Numbered from the stretch's first letter, positions 19,530 through 31,203 are shown. The stretch: 64,000 nt of DNA from Alentia gelatinosa (GCA_950022655.1 OX465590.1:38515218-38579217), one strand, 5' to 3'. Program-made: numbers and translations. Notes: generated by a model from the letters alone, not told the origin.

Positions 19530-20345
19530 CATATGTAGGGTTATGTTCGACTCTGCCAGTTTATATACAGGTATGGGATGCCATCCACCAACCCACAAGG
19601 AGCCCATATGGATTAGTCACACCAATCTGACACATGGACACCTTCTAAAAGGTGAATTGGCACCCATATGCCAGACATGCAACATACATCTGGGCATTGT
19701 GGAGGTTCATGAGGCTTTGCAGAGAAACTCCTATCACCCACCGCGATGCGACCACGAATAGATAGAAATGGGAAAGAGGATGCGCACGTTGCTGCGACCT
19801 CATCTGCATACCCTAATCGATGAATCTGATTGGTCGATGAGTCACATGCGTATCATGTGACTTTGTTTTGGTTTGTACGGCTGTGTACATTCAACAAGAT
19901 TGTGCTGCCAAGTGGCCCAATGTTTTGGGTTCAATGCGTCGATTCGCACTGTTCCTGTGGAGTTTATGCAGTGTAAACTCTCTAATTTTTTCCAACCACA
20001 GAGCAGTACAAGCTCTCCACAGGAACGAAAAAATTACGCCGAAATACATCTGAGCATTGAACATCTGATGCTCCATTGTCAGGTAACAAAGAAGTACCAG
20101 GAGAAATTCCTGAAGAATACAACATCAATTTGCAATGCCTTCGTGGCACAGGACTGGTAGAAAAGAGTTTCGTGAATTCCTAAGAGAATCAACGATATTT
20201 TCTCCCACAGCACTGGTGGAAAAGAGCCTCCTGAATTCCTTGGGGAATTCAAGATATTTGAAGAGTTTTAAACACAACCTATTGCTTATGTGGGGCGGAT
20301 ACATGTCAGGGTATTTGCCTGGTGGTGTTGGTGCTTTATTTTGAG
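19530..20345 (+). pseudogene. 3' tail of a Jockey/I-like LINE, interrupted
   Basis: Plus-strand HTNLTHGHLLKGE and CQTCNIHL (19616-19690) continue after an insert as IEHLMLHCQVTKKYQEKF (20053-20107). This is the zinc-like C-terminal region (CX2C...HX4C) of such LINEs. Only this tail is present, so it is a 5'-truncated copy. Stops follow in all frames. Confidence 0.6.
19700..20040. mobile_element. Insert of about 345 bp inside the LINE tail
   Basis: It is flanked by near-duplicates ATACATCTGGGCATTG (19684-19699) and ATACATCTGAGCATTG (20043-20058), as in a target-site duplication of about 16 bp. Removing it restores the LINE reading frame. Its family is unknown and it has no clear tRNA head. 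Confidence 0.5.
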
Positions 20346-20554
20346 GTATTCGACCAAGCTACTCCCTTAAGGACCAGTGCTGGTCTCTCTAGACGACCGG
20401 CACATAATGGTTAAAACTCATAATTCAAGTTTATAATTATGTAATACAATATATTATCATAAATATTTTGTTTCTTTTGAATAGAAATACTAAAGATGAT
20501 GTCATATCTACATGTTGTGAAGATTTGATGAATATTGCTCTATCATTTCTTTGT

Positions 20555-20665
20555 ATTTTGGCAGCACTGGTTTTTCTATGGTGCTGCCATTTGGCAGCAG
20601 TGGTTCTCCCATGGTGCTGCCATTTGTCGGCATCAGTATTTCTGCGGTATACTGGTGCTGCCAAA
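20555..20665. repeat. Imperfect tandem and inverted GGTGCTGCCATTT repeat
   Basis: Units of TATGGTGCTGCCATTTG alternate with GGCAGCAGTGGTTCT, about three times. No function is suggested. Confidence 0.5.
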
Positions 20666-20769
20666 TGACAACAGCGGTCATGAAAGGGTTAAATCAGCTT
20701 GAGATATTAAAGCTTATTCTCCTTGAACTGTATAGCAGTGTTTTTTTTACCTCTCTTTTACAAAACAAA

Positions 20770-21110
20770 TACATGGATGGTGGGTGGGCAGGTTGGTGGG
20801 TAGTCTGATTGGTATGTGAGTGGGTTGGTAGACGAGCACGCAGATTAATGTTTGGGTGGGTTGGTGTCAGAGCAGGCTGGAGGGTAGAGAGGATGATGGG
20901 TAAACAGATTGATGGGCATGTTTGTGGGTGGTCAGAATGGTGAGTATGCAGATTGGCAGGGAGGTAGATTGGTGGACTGGCAAGCTGGTGAGTGGACAGG
21001 CTGGACGATGAGAAGGTTTGTGTGTAGGCGGGTTGCAGGTGAGTAGGGTGCATGGTGGCAAGATAGTCAGGCAGATTGCTGGGTGGGAAGGCTGACACAA
21101 CCAGGCTGGT
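20770..21110. repeat. Degenerate GGTNGGTGGGYA-rich tandem repeat
   Basis: This is a purine/thymine-rich stretch of irregular units such as TTGGTGGGTAG and GGTGGGTGGGCAGG. Open frames on the opposite strand (Pro/Thr/His rich) are by-products. Confidence 0.7.
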
Positions 21111-21182
21111 GGGTAGGATGAATATATCACATAGTGGAAATCACATGTGGTGTCACTATGGCAGCACACAGAGGGTGGGTAT

Positions 21183-21316
21183 TGTAGTTTTGGTTACCTA
21201 CTGGCACACTAGTGCCACCTATAGGCAATTTTAGAAGTTATACCATCATGTCTCTCCACCTAGTGTTAAATAATAAAGGCTTACATCCAACATGTCACTG
21301 GGCAAATCTTACTACA
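21183..21316 (+). repeat. LTR of a third Ty3-type element (134 bp)
   Basis: It begins TGTAGTTTTGG and ends CTTACTACA, with AATAAAGGC near 21269-21277. It is followed at once by a primer-binding-site-like TGGTGGCAGCAGTGAAG. Size and layout match the two other LTR families here. No gag or pol follows, and no partner LTR was found, so it is a 5' fragment. Confidence 0.6.
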
Positions 21317-21333
21317 TGGTGGCAGCAGTGAAG
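21317..21333 (+). other. Primer-binding site of the third LTR element
   Basis: TGGTGGCAGCAGTGAAG is close to the animal tRNA-Leu complement TGGTGGCAGCGGTGGGA. This supports calling 21183-21316 a 5' LTR. Confidence 0.6.
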
Positions 21334-21338
21334 ATCCC

Positions 21339-21898
21339 AAATAATTCCTAAGCTAAGTGGTTCCTAAACTCCCTACACAGTGTGTTCATGAAAGTCTAGT
21401 GACTGCTTTTAGATGGTCAAGAGGAACTCACTCCCTCTAGATGTTCTGCAAACAGGACCATAGGAGGACCACATCTCAGGAATGAGCCATTCACCCAGTA
21501 GACATATAACAAAGGAACCTGAGCAGTGGTACTGAAGTCATAAAAAGGTATTTCTGAGTCATTTTACACCTGTCACATGTCATGCATTGATGAACTCTGA
21601 TACCTGACTAACAGCTAAGTGTGCTAATCCACTGATCATCCTTTAAGAAAGTCAAATCCCACATCTGGAACAAATGCTGTCCACATTTCTATGTTAGTAG
21701 TATATGGAAATGGGAAAAAGGGTCAGGCTCTGAAGTTACATAAGATAACACCTCACAGGTCAGTTTCAGCAGCACTACTTAACATCAACAGAATTTAAGA
21801 AGACATACAACCTACCATATTTCTCCACCTTCAACTATGATGGCCTTGAAGCGAGACATTGTAGAGAACTCACATGACTTTGGAAGTTCAGTGTCGTA
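21339..21898. other. Sequence after the third LTR, no coding signal
   Basis: Possibly leader sequence of the LTR element and then flanking DNA. No open frame or domain of note. Confidence 0.4.
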
Positions 21899-21901
21899 TT
21901 A

Positions 21902-22181
21902 GGCCTGGCGTCCACCTACTATGATAGAAATTTAGACCTCCCGATATGGCACCGATACATAAAGCAAATATCAGAGACATGTCGTGAAGGTGCAAAATCG
22001 TAGACATGTCTAGACATGCCAATCCACCATGCATTGTATGGGGTTTATATTGGTGTCTAATCGCAGAAACGTGGTCAACTGCCCCGATATTAGGTGACCT
22101 TCCGACGCGATTTTGATATTTTATTGGGAGGTGCATCGTAGACCATATCGGTGCCATATCGCAGTAGGTGGACGCCGGGCC
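21902..22181. mobile_element. M1 MITE, copy 1
   Basis: The 280-bp element has inverted ends GGCCTGGCGTCCACCTACT and its reverse complement (one change). It is flanked by TTA on both sides (21899-21901, 22182-22184). The inside is rich in ATCGTAG, CGATATGG and related inverted motifs. A 3-bp TTA duplication is typical of PIF/Harbinger-like elements (family knowledge). No transposase. Confidence 0.85.
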
Positions 22182-22184
22182 TTA

Positions 22185-23382
22185 CTGTATAGCAACTGGA
22201 CTGAATCACAGGTTTGGTAAGTAAAGGCGCATAGGTATCCTGTGTAGGTCAATGTCTCCTAGTGTCCGCTTTATAATCTAGCTTTAAATCTTATTGAACG
22301 ATAACCCTTGTACAAGGTACCGAAAAGGATCTTCATGTATGATCTTAGATTATTAAATGGGCCTCTGTTTCTTTCATTACACCATTACTCTGTTCACGAC
22401 TATAATCAATGGTTACAAGGGAGTATTATCTGTGGGGTTAGGCCAAGTCAAATGCTGTGGTGCACGTACTCCGACTATCCAGTTAAATTCTATTTTGTGG
22501 TGGGGTCTGAAATCTTATTAGATGGGATATTTGTAGTATAGGATTAGAGGAAGCCTTGTCCACCGTATTATGATTATGATTATGCAATGTAGAAGGATCT
22601 AAGCTAAAAATTTAACCGATTCTTCGTTCGATTTTTCTTTTCGTCTTTTTTTTTTCAAATCGTTTTTATTTATCCTGGATTAGATAAGGCATTATTTTGC
22701 CTGTTTTCAATCTTGACCCAGCAAGTATAGTAAGTTCAAAAACAAGTTTTACATATAACACAGTCCTTGCAAGCTGCCTGACTATCCTACTCACTAAGTA
22801 TTGATGGTATACACAATGGGATTATACAAAGCAAAAATACAGGTAGAATCAATTCTGTTGCTAGTATAATTTTATAGCAAGTTGTTTCTGTACTATTGGC
22901 TTCACACATCATTGATTCCATGTGAGCATGTCACGTAGAGGCATATATATTTTTTTGAATTATTATTAAGTTTATTTACCGACATACAATAATCGCCATA
23001 CAAAGTAGGCGCTCTTCCTTATAGTTGTCGGAAGCTGCAGTGGAAGATCTAACCTCTGAGTTAGAACTGCTTTTTTTGCAAAATTAAAAAAAAACTTTAA
23101 AAAAACAAACTATTTACAGTTCATAATCGAAGATTCAAGACAACTCAATCATACACATACACAAATTCACACACAAATAGATCTATTGATCGAACAGATT
23201 ACCGTTTTTGAGCAATCCATATCACTTGAGCTAATAACACATTTAGCTCTTAAGACACCTCAAGTAACCAGTTAATCATCATTTTTATATGGATCTAATG
23301 AACACATAATACATTGCAAAAAACTTAGAAGGTAGAAGAAGAGAGTTGTTTTAAGCCGTATCGATCACATAATTTCACGGAG
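22185..23382. other. AT-rich stretch without recognised features
   Basis: No gene, repeat family shared within the window, or coding homology was seen. Short poly-T and poly-A runs only. Confidence 0.5.
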
Positions 23383-23565
23383 GTGACACTGCCATTCTGT
23401 CGGAACCGTGTCGGAACCATGTCGGAGTGTGTCGGAAACCATGTCGGAACACTGATTCCACTGCTGCAAAAAACATACACGTCAATTCTGACAGACAACG
23501 TGATCCTGTGTCGGAACCATGTCAGAACGCTTGTCGTAGTGTGTCGGAAACGCAAGTCAGATCAT
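23383..23565. repeat. GTGTCGGAACCATGTCGGA short repeats
   Basis: About eight irregular copies of TGTCGGAAC with variable spacing lie in two clusters (23396-23455, 23508-23550), separated by unrelated sequence. Confidence 0.65.
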
Positions 23566-24104
23566 GGCGAGACCGTTAGGATATTTATGTTTTACAATCT
23601 CATGTGTTGGACCTCACGTGGTACTCAAGCTTGACAGTTCTTTGTTGTCAATTTAGAAATCTCATATTCTCTTTTAAAATATATCTAGCTATATCACCTC
23701 TATGCAGTAAATGAAAAAAGACTGAGGTCTCTTAAACTGGAGGGTAAGATACATGCACAGGTATACCTTGATAGCTATTCCAATGGGTAGTATAGGGAGA
23801 CATAGTCAGGGTGGTTGAATGGAATCTGTTCCGTGTTGTTTTTTGTTGAAAATACCCACCGAAGAACGAGGTGCATATTTATGAACAAAACAACAAGGAA
23901 CAGATGAAATTCACTCTCACTATGTCTCCTTATTATCATATACCTGGAAATCATTGAAAACTCAATTTTTCATTGTCTCAACTAGTCACATGGTACAGAG
24001 GGTAGTTATTATCATAGTTCGTCGCACTGAGACGAACAGAATCTCCACAGCTGGAGAGCAAGTGTGAGACATTCACCCACCAGTATATGATTATATGCGT
24101 AATT

Positions 24105-24240
24105 ATATAGAACGTCCTGACCATGCTGTACAAGTCACAGAACAAGATGGTAATTTACAGTTTGTACGGAACGAGGCATTTATGCCGAGTTTCGTACTGT
24201 GACTTGTACAAGCATGGTTGGACGTTATATATTTACTATA
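24105..24240. repeat. Gamma-family palindrome
   Basis: Arms TATATAGAACGTCCTGACCA and TGGTTGGACGTTATATA surround inner arms meeting at GAGGCATTTATGCCGA. Related palindromes with the same outer arm lie at 48893-49058 and 62180-62275. Confidence 0.75.
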
Positions 24241-25877
24241 TATACCCAAAATTTAAAAAAAAATCATTAATTTGATTTTTAACAACCAATATGTTAATAA
24301 ACGTGTATAGCAAGGTGGTCCGTATTTTAGTGTACCAAAACGGGGCGTATTTACAGTATATACGGCATAGGTATATAGTAAATGTAGATACTCAAAATGA
24401 CATCAGTGGAAGATCTTTCGAAATAAAAAGAAAAATGCCAGCACAATGAATTGATTGATACAATTCCCACCAGTACAGATATCGATCGAAACGAGAGCTT
24501 GTAGCAGGTGCATATATGCATGTGCAAGAACTCCTTTGTAGACACGTGGTGAAACTGGTCTGAAGTCTAGCTATACCTGCAACTGATTATTCACAACTAT
24601 ATGAACAGGAGTCGTCAACATCGAGTAGGGGCAGAATTCCCAAAGGAAATATGATGCGAAATCCAATAACTTCTGATATAATACAGTTTTGGATAGGCCG
24701 TTTTCGGATCTATACTCTCGTCTTATATTTCTCCACAATTCGCTGCATATTGTATCACGTGTCAAAACTGGTTGATCTGCTTCAGATATACAAGCAGAAC
24801 TTGCCGGCGTATCTTTATCTCTATAGATATATTTTCTTCCTTATCTGCCAGTGTTGTTTTCATTGCAGTTGTTCTGGTTTAGACATATGGCTTTTTCATT
24901 GAAGACGCCATGGTAAGAAACATGATGATTTAGTGAGTACATTGTATACTTTTAATATACTGTCTATCTGGAAAGGGAGACGTACATGTATCTTCTATAC
25001 TTTGGTAAAGGTATATGTTTAGTGTTATCTTTTGCTCAAACATCATGTTTCTCCCGCAGACTGTAACTATGATCAAATGTCGGTGATGACCATCCAACAT
25101 CGGCGACTATGGGGAGGATTTTTTTGGCGCAAAAAATTGAGGTCAACTATAGACTGAAGAATCGTCCCAAGGCGCTATTAACACTATGTAAGAAGTCAGG
25201 GTGAAGGTTATGGTTTGCTCTGAATGCAGTCATTGGCTGCTGAGTCATTCCATGCCTTCTATATTCCTTATATGGTAGTGTAGGCATTGGGAGAACTCCA
25301 TGCAGGAGGGGTTAAACAGCATTTTAGGAAGTTGGCAGTATTAGTCTCACCCACGATATTCACCCACAGCCTAACATCCTTTTCGACACCTCAATTGGCT
25401 TAATGGTGAACCAGCTTAACCTATGCAGCATATGTGAGCGTATTTACCATGCTCAATTGATAGGGTATGTTTGAGAATTACCTTCATTTTCATGAAAAAG
25501 GAGAACTTGAAGCAACTGATTCATGTAACCATCATTCTTGATAAATCATGATCTGTTGCATCAAATGGTTTAAATTTACTGAACTAACGGATACTCGGTT
25601 GCGCTTCTTGCCCATGCACAATCACTTCGAACTTCATGATATGATATGACATATTCATGGATATTCAATCAGAGATATCAGTTTTCCATTTTCCATGGAA
25701 ACCCACTTTTTCGTATTCAGTTTATGTAATTGCTTTTCCTTGGGTCAAATAGAGATAATATTGATTCAGCCTCATGTACTCCAATATATCAGTGGTTTGG
25801 ACCTCCCCACACACCCTCAGCCTCATACTATGACCGTCAAGGACATATCATCCAAGTTTTTAAGTTCTTTCTATAAT
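24241..25877. other. Intergenic or intronic AT-rich stretch
   Basis: No gene or shared repeat recognised. Open frames here are short and composition-driven. Confidence 0.5.
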
Positions 25878-26049
25878 AGGGGCCATCCATAAAGTACGTA
25901 CGCAGAATTTCTGAAATATTGGACCTCACCCCCCTCCCGATCGTGTACGCAATAGAACAAAGAGGGAGCATACGCAAAAAATTGTTGACACCCCCACCCC
26001 CCCACCCCCCCCCCCCCCTCAGTGCGTACGTACTTTATGGATGGCCCCT
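25878..26049. mobile_element. Short MITE with AGGGGCCATCCATAAAGT ends
   Basis: The 172-bp element has long inverted ends (AGGGGCCATCCATAAAGTAC and reverse complement, continuing as GTACGCA / TGCGTAC). Between them is an A-rich half and a C homopolymer-rich half (25990-26019). One copy in the window. The C tract may vary in length or be unreliable in assembly. Confidence 0.8.
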
Positions 26050-26227
26050 AAGGCAGAAAAATCCACATGAAAAATATTTTCACTTTTTCCCCCCGACCCA
26101 AAATGACATCCCAGGTTAATGTAATTTGTTGATTAGTTATCTCTATATGATTGAAGAAGTCATGCGATCAACTGAAGATTTCACTGTAAGCTGACTACCT
26201 CACTATTTATGGAACTGTGAGTCTGGT

Positions 26228-27657
26228 GGTCGTTTTATTTTCTACGCCAACGAGAGTATAATGCCCGAGGAGGGTTATACGGTGTTTTGGGTTTGATTAG
26301 TCAAGTATCATGGGAAAGGAGAATTGTAGCCGGGCTGGGATACCTCGTCCATAGTCTCCTTCACCTCTCCTGGTGGGCGACACCTTATAAGGGTATCGCG
26401 GGTGTTATTGTTTGTTTGTTGTTGTTTTTCTGTTTGATTTAACGTCCAGTCAACCATTATAGGTCCTTACCAGACTTTCTCAAGGTTCTTTTACACCACG
26501 AGGGTGGTGATCGAATCTATGTGATGAATTCAGGTAGAAATCTCACCCCTACACATTTACCGAGGTGAGAGTTCTTTTATTTCCCACACCACATGGTATG
26601 AGAAGGATTGGCCTTTGATATAGCAGTAAACCTACCACTGCTGGGGGTGAAGGAGAAAAGTTTCTGCAGTGGGACTGAAACCCACAAAGTCCAACAACCT
26701 TGGGATTACAAGTCCAATGCTCTTTACCACTGAGCTAACTCCGCACCCTGGTCGCTTTTGTTATGCTTACATACAAAAGCCTATTCATTGATTTAAAATA
26801 GTGGAAATATTTAATATGATTTTAATACAAACTGGAGGTGTCAGATGGAGAATTACTCAGCTATTTAGTTATAGCCACATATATTCATAAATGACGAAAT
26901 TAGTTCCCGAAAATACCACTATGTGGCACCACTTGGAACCATTTCAAACCCTCGTTCAAGTCTCCTCCAAAGTGTCTTTCAGGCTGATTTTGTCCTTGGA
27001 TTCTCTCAAACGAGACTATTTCCCTCCCTGTGGACGACACACATAAACTACAAAACCTTCAGATCATTAACCAAGAAGATCCTATTCGAAACTCTTATAG
27101 AGATCACGAAAGGATGATCATTCATTTACCTGTGGTTATACAAATGTATTACTCTATATATATGCTTGTGATAAGTGTGTTAGTAGCATTTTATAATATT
27201 GTAATATTGATACGACATACAGGATAGGTTGGTTCCAACACTGATTTCTTTGTTGTTACTTTTTTTCTTTAGCTATGTTGATATATAAAATCTGGACACA
27301 GTAAATGTTGTAATGTAGATATCGTAAGGCCGGATCATTAAAACCAATCTGTACAGGACTGAGATCCTCAGCCACTTTGTTGGTCAAAATCTTCTCCATG
27401 CAATGTAACTGATGCTATAATTAATACTCAAAAACTGATACGGTATCAACAAATCCCACAGGAAAGTGAGATACATGTACCACAGAGAGAAATTATTTTA
27501 CATACCTGATGCTATAATTATATCACTATCTGACCAATAAAGAAATCTGAAGAAAAAAAATTGAACGCAATTGACGATCTCTTGTCAACTGTGTCGTCCG
27601 TGGGGGTCTCCTTCGTCCGGTCTGTCGTCCCCAATGAGAGTTGAAAATAAAACTACC
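26228..27657. mobile_element. Element A, copy 2
   Basis: The ends are GGTCGTTTTATTTTC and GAAAATAAAACTACC, matching copy 1 at 14547-15998. Shared inner blocks include GATGGAGAATTACT and AATACCACTATGTG. It lacks element B but carries a SINE (26407-26748). Confidence 0.75.
26407..26748 (-). mobile_element. tRNA-derived SINE, copy 1
   Basis: On the minus strand the head begins GGTGCGGAGTTAGCTCAGTGG (RNA polymerase III A box) with an anticodon-like TTGTAATCCC. The B box GGTTTCAGTCCC is about 75 bp downstream. The body follows, then a tail with GGACGTTAAATCAAAC and a CAAA-rich end. Similarity to copy 2 continues about 30 bp upstream of the head (GGTCGCTTTNGTTATGCTT). The head looks derived from a tRNA with a TGT anticodon, possibly Thr. 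Confidence 0.8.
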
Positions 27658-28150
27658 CCCAGTTCCCTCCCATCCTTTATTGACCCCATTAGGCCCACTA
27701 GATTTTTAGTAGGCCACATCGATATTCGTTTTTCCTTAATCAGAACCTAGCCTACGCCCAGACAGCCGTCTTGAAGCTTTTTAAAATGTAAACATGACGG
27801 AAATAGAAACAAGAGCGAATTCAGACGTGGTCATAAAAATATTCAACAAAGGGCACCAACATATTCTGGCTAACCCAGTAGAAAATGGCGCGATAATCGG
27901 GTCTAAAGTTAGCCTCGTTAACAAGAAAACTAATATAGATAAAAGAAATACTTAGACGCAGACTTGGCCGCAAATGATGTTCTTAAGTTACTTAAGTTCC
28001 CGTCTAACGAAAAAGGTGCGTTATAAAACACACTAACATGGTTAGACGAAACGAGACGAATGTACCAACCTGCTCACTGATGATCGCGGCATTATTTTCA
28101 TATGGGAAATCAAAATAGGAGTGACCTGCAGTTGTGCCCAGCGTTTACAC
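27658..28150. other. No recognised feature
   Basis: A plain stretch between element A and the delta palindromes. No coding or repeat signal except a possible F-type end CCCAGCGTTTACACTAG at 28138-28154. Confidence 0.4.
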
Positions 28151-28154
28151 TAGC

Positions 28155-28500
28155 CGATTATATACACAATAAGGACTGGTTTTGTGTACAAGTGGCCGTC
28201 ATCTCCGAGTAGTTGACGCATAGTAATATCCGAGCGACAGAGAGAATATTGCATCGTCAACTATGAGGAGATTACAGCAACTCGTACACAAAATCAGTCG
28301 TTATTGTATTTATTATTCATCTAAACGAATGATAACAAGCATATTACAATACACAGTTTATTGCAAGACATAATCAGTTCCAGATCATGCCATAACGCCA
28401 CAGCACTGTCAAACATATTACGTCGTCAACTATGAGAAGATCGGGGCCACTCGTACACAAAACCAGTTCTTATTAAGTTTATTATCTATGTACATGAATA
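28155..28500. repeat. Delta-family palindrome with a second partial copy
   Basis: Arms GACTGGTTTTGTGTACAAG and CGTACACAAAATCAGTC meet near AATATCCGAGCGAC. The right side continues into TTTATTATTCATCTA. At 28415-28490 a right half is repeated. Confidence 0.75.
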
Positions 28501-28651
28501 ATAACCCATATTTTGTAGTATTGTAATAGCAAGTTTATGTACTCCCAGATTACACCATAACGCCACAACACTGTCAAACAAGGTGGTAATGTTTTTGTAG
28601 ACTATACCAGTTATATAGCTCGCTATTTTTCGATGTTTTAAGCATACTATG

Positions 28652-28957
28652 AAGAGACGTCACAAGTTTGAGTCTGAGTTTATTTATGCCACGCATTTTG
28701 TTGGCTCCATAATTTCACGAGTCGAAGACGCTCCATAATTTCACGAGTCGAAGACGAGTGACATTATGGAGCCAACAAAATGCGTGGCATAAATAAGCTC
28801 AAACTCAAACGAGTGGCGTCTAGATTTTATCCTACCCCGTTTCCATATTTTTTCAGTATCAGAAAGTAGTGGCATAAACAACACTTTATGTCACACCCGT
28901 GACATAAACAAATCCCATGTTAAGCCTATGGCGTTTTTTATTAGGGGTAGGATAAAA
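28652..28957. repeat. Beta composite foldback element
   Basis: A palindrome (28652-28822) has arms GCCACGCATTTTGTTGGC / GCCAACAAAATGCGTGGC and a short direct duplication of CTCCATAATTTCACGAGTCG at its centre. It joins a spacer (28823-28957) bounded by TTTATCCTACCCC and GGGGTAGGATAAAA. The spacer's end also carries TTAAGCCTATGGCGTTTTTT, shared with the other beta and alpha spacers. Confidence 0.8.
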
Positions 28958-29187
28958 AATCGTATATAAAAGTGATTCCTGATTGTAGGTTCGATAATTA
29001 TGACTGATTATAAATAACTAATATTCAATTAATATTCAAAAAACTTATTTCGAGGTACATGATGATTTGACCTCACTGTGGATGGAACTATTTTTCCGGA
29101 ATCTCCTCCAGAAGATTCTGACATGCTAGAATCTCCGGGTAGTGAATCCCAGGTGCTCTATACATATCCTATGGAGAAGTTGTGACT

Positions 29188-29775
29188 GGCGTTCACACCA
29201 GACGACCACAGGTGGCGATCCTTGAATCTAGCACCACCTGACGACTTTCAGCTGTAAAATGCAAGAAATCGTCTAGTGTAAATGCCCAGGGCGTGCCGAC
29301 TACAGATCGTCTGATTATGCAATTTGCCACCATCTGGTGATTATCTAGACTATTTTATGCCAGCGACTATTACAAGCGGGCTTGAATTAGTCGTCTAGAC
29401 AGTAGGCGATTCTGTAAAAAAAAAATTAAATTAAATATTTCTATAAAAAGTATGTAGGGTGTTAAACACACATAACCAGACTCGTTCCTTTTCAAGTAAA
29501 ATCCAATTTATTGATGATAATTGATGAATTCAAGCACCTGATGAGATGAGCGATAGGTGAAGGTATTTAAAGACTCAACAGTTTGATAAATTGTTTTATC
29601 CTTGTCAGGAGTTTTATAAAAAAAAAAAAGGTCGTCTAATGTAAACGCTTGAGGAAATTTTTGGGTTAACATCTCTAGCGGCTAATATTGCATATTCGAG
29701 CACCATTTGTCGGCGATTAGCTAGAGGATCTACATTCGCCATGTTTTTAGTCGTCTCGTATAAACGTCGGGGTAG
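29188..29775. mobile_element. F-family MITE cluster
   Basis: A 104-bp unit (29188-29291) has ends CTGGCGTTCACACCAGACGA / TCGTCTAGTGTAAATGCCCAG. Further F-type ends lie near 29628-29650 and 29748-29770. It is related to the fuller copy at 59426-59788. Confidence 0.65.
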
Positions 29776-29779
29776 GCAA

Positions 29780-30470
29780 CCAGAATCGCAACACTAACAG
29801 AAAGGATAAAAACATTTCTGGACCCTCCTAATATTCTGTGCTTCTTATCTGAATCTGTCTGGTTTTTTATCTGCCCCCATCTGCTTCGTTCAGTCCATCT
29901 GCCTCTTTGTCTGCTCATATGTCCCGCTGCCGGTGTCAATCCACTGGAGCCTACCTAGATATTGGCTGGTCTTTTTTTCTAAACGTATGGCTGCTTGTCT
30001 GGCGGGCGTTTTTCTCCTCAGTTTTTTGCTGCTCTGTGGATCCAGGTATCTCTGTCTGTCTGTCTGTCTGTCCACAGGTTGGTCTCCTGGTACCTCTTTT
30101 TTCCTTGTTTCTCTCGGTATAACGCTTCTCTTTGCATCCGTTTCTGTCTGGATGTTTTATAACTGTTTCCCATTCGTAAATGCGTGTAAGAGGTATATTA
30201 GAACTGATTGGTTGAATAACGTTTAACTATAAAGATGCAACAGGATTTGTAATGAATGCTTGTAATATACCTATATCTATAGCTTCATTACAACTTTTAA
30301 TATCATATAAAATTTACTTTAACATTTATGATGGTAGACCGCATTGTATGTATACATGCGAATCATTTCCAATTAAAAAAAAAAAAATAGAGTGCGGATA
30401 AAACATGGATAATTTTGAGTTAGAATTGGAAAGTGCTCCCGATCTATCCGGCTGAATGGGGAACCACAGA
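29780..30470. other. No gene; (TCTG)n microsatellite at 30051-30071
   Basis: A perfect run of TCTG units about five long sits at 30051-30071, and a poly-A run lies near 30376. Otherwise unremarkable. Confidence 0.6.
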
Positions 30471-30484
30471 CAAACTGGATAGAC

Positions 30485-31000
30485 CGACAGAATACTGGAG
30501 AACTCGAGCCATAACCAACTCCACCCGTTAGAAGAACTTGACCCGCAACCAACTTGACCCGTTTTAAATCTTCATAACTAAAGTACCTTTTTGCAACTGT
30601 GAAAAATACTATATTAAGTAGTAGGTATGTTATTTTGGCTCCACATTTGGTTCTCTCGGGGGAAGAAAACAAACAGAAAACATTCCCTTAACCCTAGACC
30701 TAACCCCATCCTATCACTAACCTTAACCGTAACCCTACCCCTATCCTTATCCTTAACTATCCCTAATGCTAACCTTAGCCCTAAACATTACTGGACTTGT
30801 CTAAATCCGTCGGTTTATTCATCTAAAAGTTAACTAGTTTACTTTCCTTCTATATGAAAAACGGGTCGAGTTCTCCAAAACGGGTCGAGTTCTCCAAAAC
30901 GGGTCGAGTTTTTTGTTTGTTTGTTCCTTCCAGCTCTACCGAGTTGGTAGATCTCCTGGCAACTACGGGTCCAGTTCATTTCGGGTCCAGTTCTCCAGTA
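30485..31000. mobile_element. Probable inverted-repeat element with tandem core
   Basis: The left side has TACTGGAGAACTCGAGCC and AACTTGACCCGTTTT. The right side has AAAACGGGTCGAGTT and GGGTCCAGTTCTCCAGTA, their inverted forms. Three direct copies of ACGGGTCGAGTTCTCCAAA lie at 30861-30911. Limits are approximate. Confidence 0.5.
30685..30785. repeat. Degenerate CCTAAC (telomere-like) tract
   Basis: About 100 bp made almost entirely of variants of CCTAAC/CCTTAA (AACCCTAGACCTAACCCC, TAACCTTAACCGTAACCC). TTAGGG is the general animal telomere repeat, so this looks like an old interstitial telomere-type array or a diverged microsatellite. It sits inside the inverted-repeat element. Confidence 0.6.
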
Positions 31001-31067
31001 ACCGACCGTCACATCCCTCCATGATTATATCCATGAGAACTGGTAGCAGAGCGTGTAGTACTATATA

Positions 31068-31203
31068 GAAACAGGGTTACTCTAGCTGAACGTGATAAAT
31101 ACGCGGTAAAAGTGGCGATCAGAGGAATGGTAGGCAGAGGTTCATCAGAGGTTTGTCAATTTTACCAAGTATTTATCTTGTACAGATAGAGTAAACCTGT
31201 TTT
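31068..31203. repeat. Gamma-like palindrome
   Basis: Left arm AAACAGGGTTACTCTAGCTG and ATAAATAC pair loosely with right GTATTTAT and AGAGTAAACCTGTTTT. Similar sequence (CTGAACGTGATAAATAC) recurs at 61812-61828. Confidence 0.55.

Noticed and set aside
20694..21169. Pro/Thr/His-rich minus-strand frames
   Set aside because: They arise from the GGTGGG-type tandem repeat.
23383..23565. CRISPR-like array
   Set aside because: Units are short, irregular and without uniform spacers, and the sequence is eukaryotic.
26664..26748. Genuine tRNA gene
   Set aside because: The tRNA-like head has a damaged fold and is followed by a SINE body and tail shared with a second copy.
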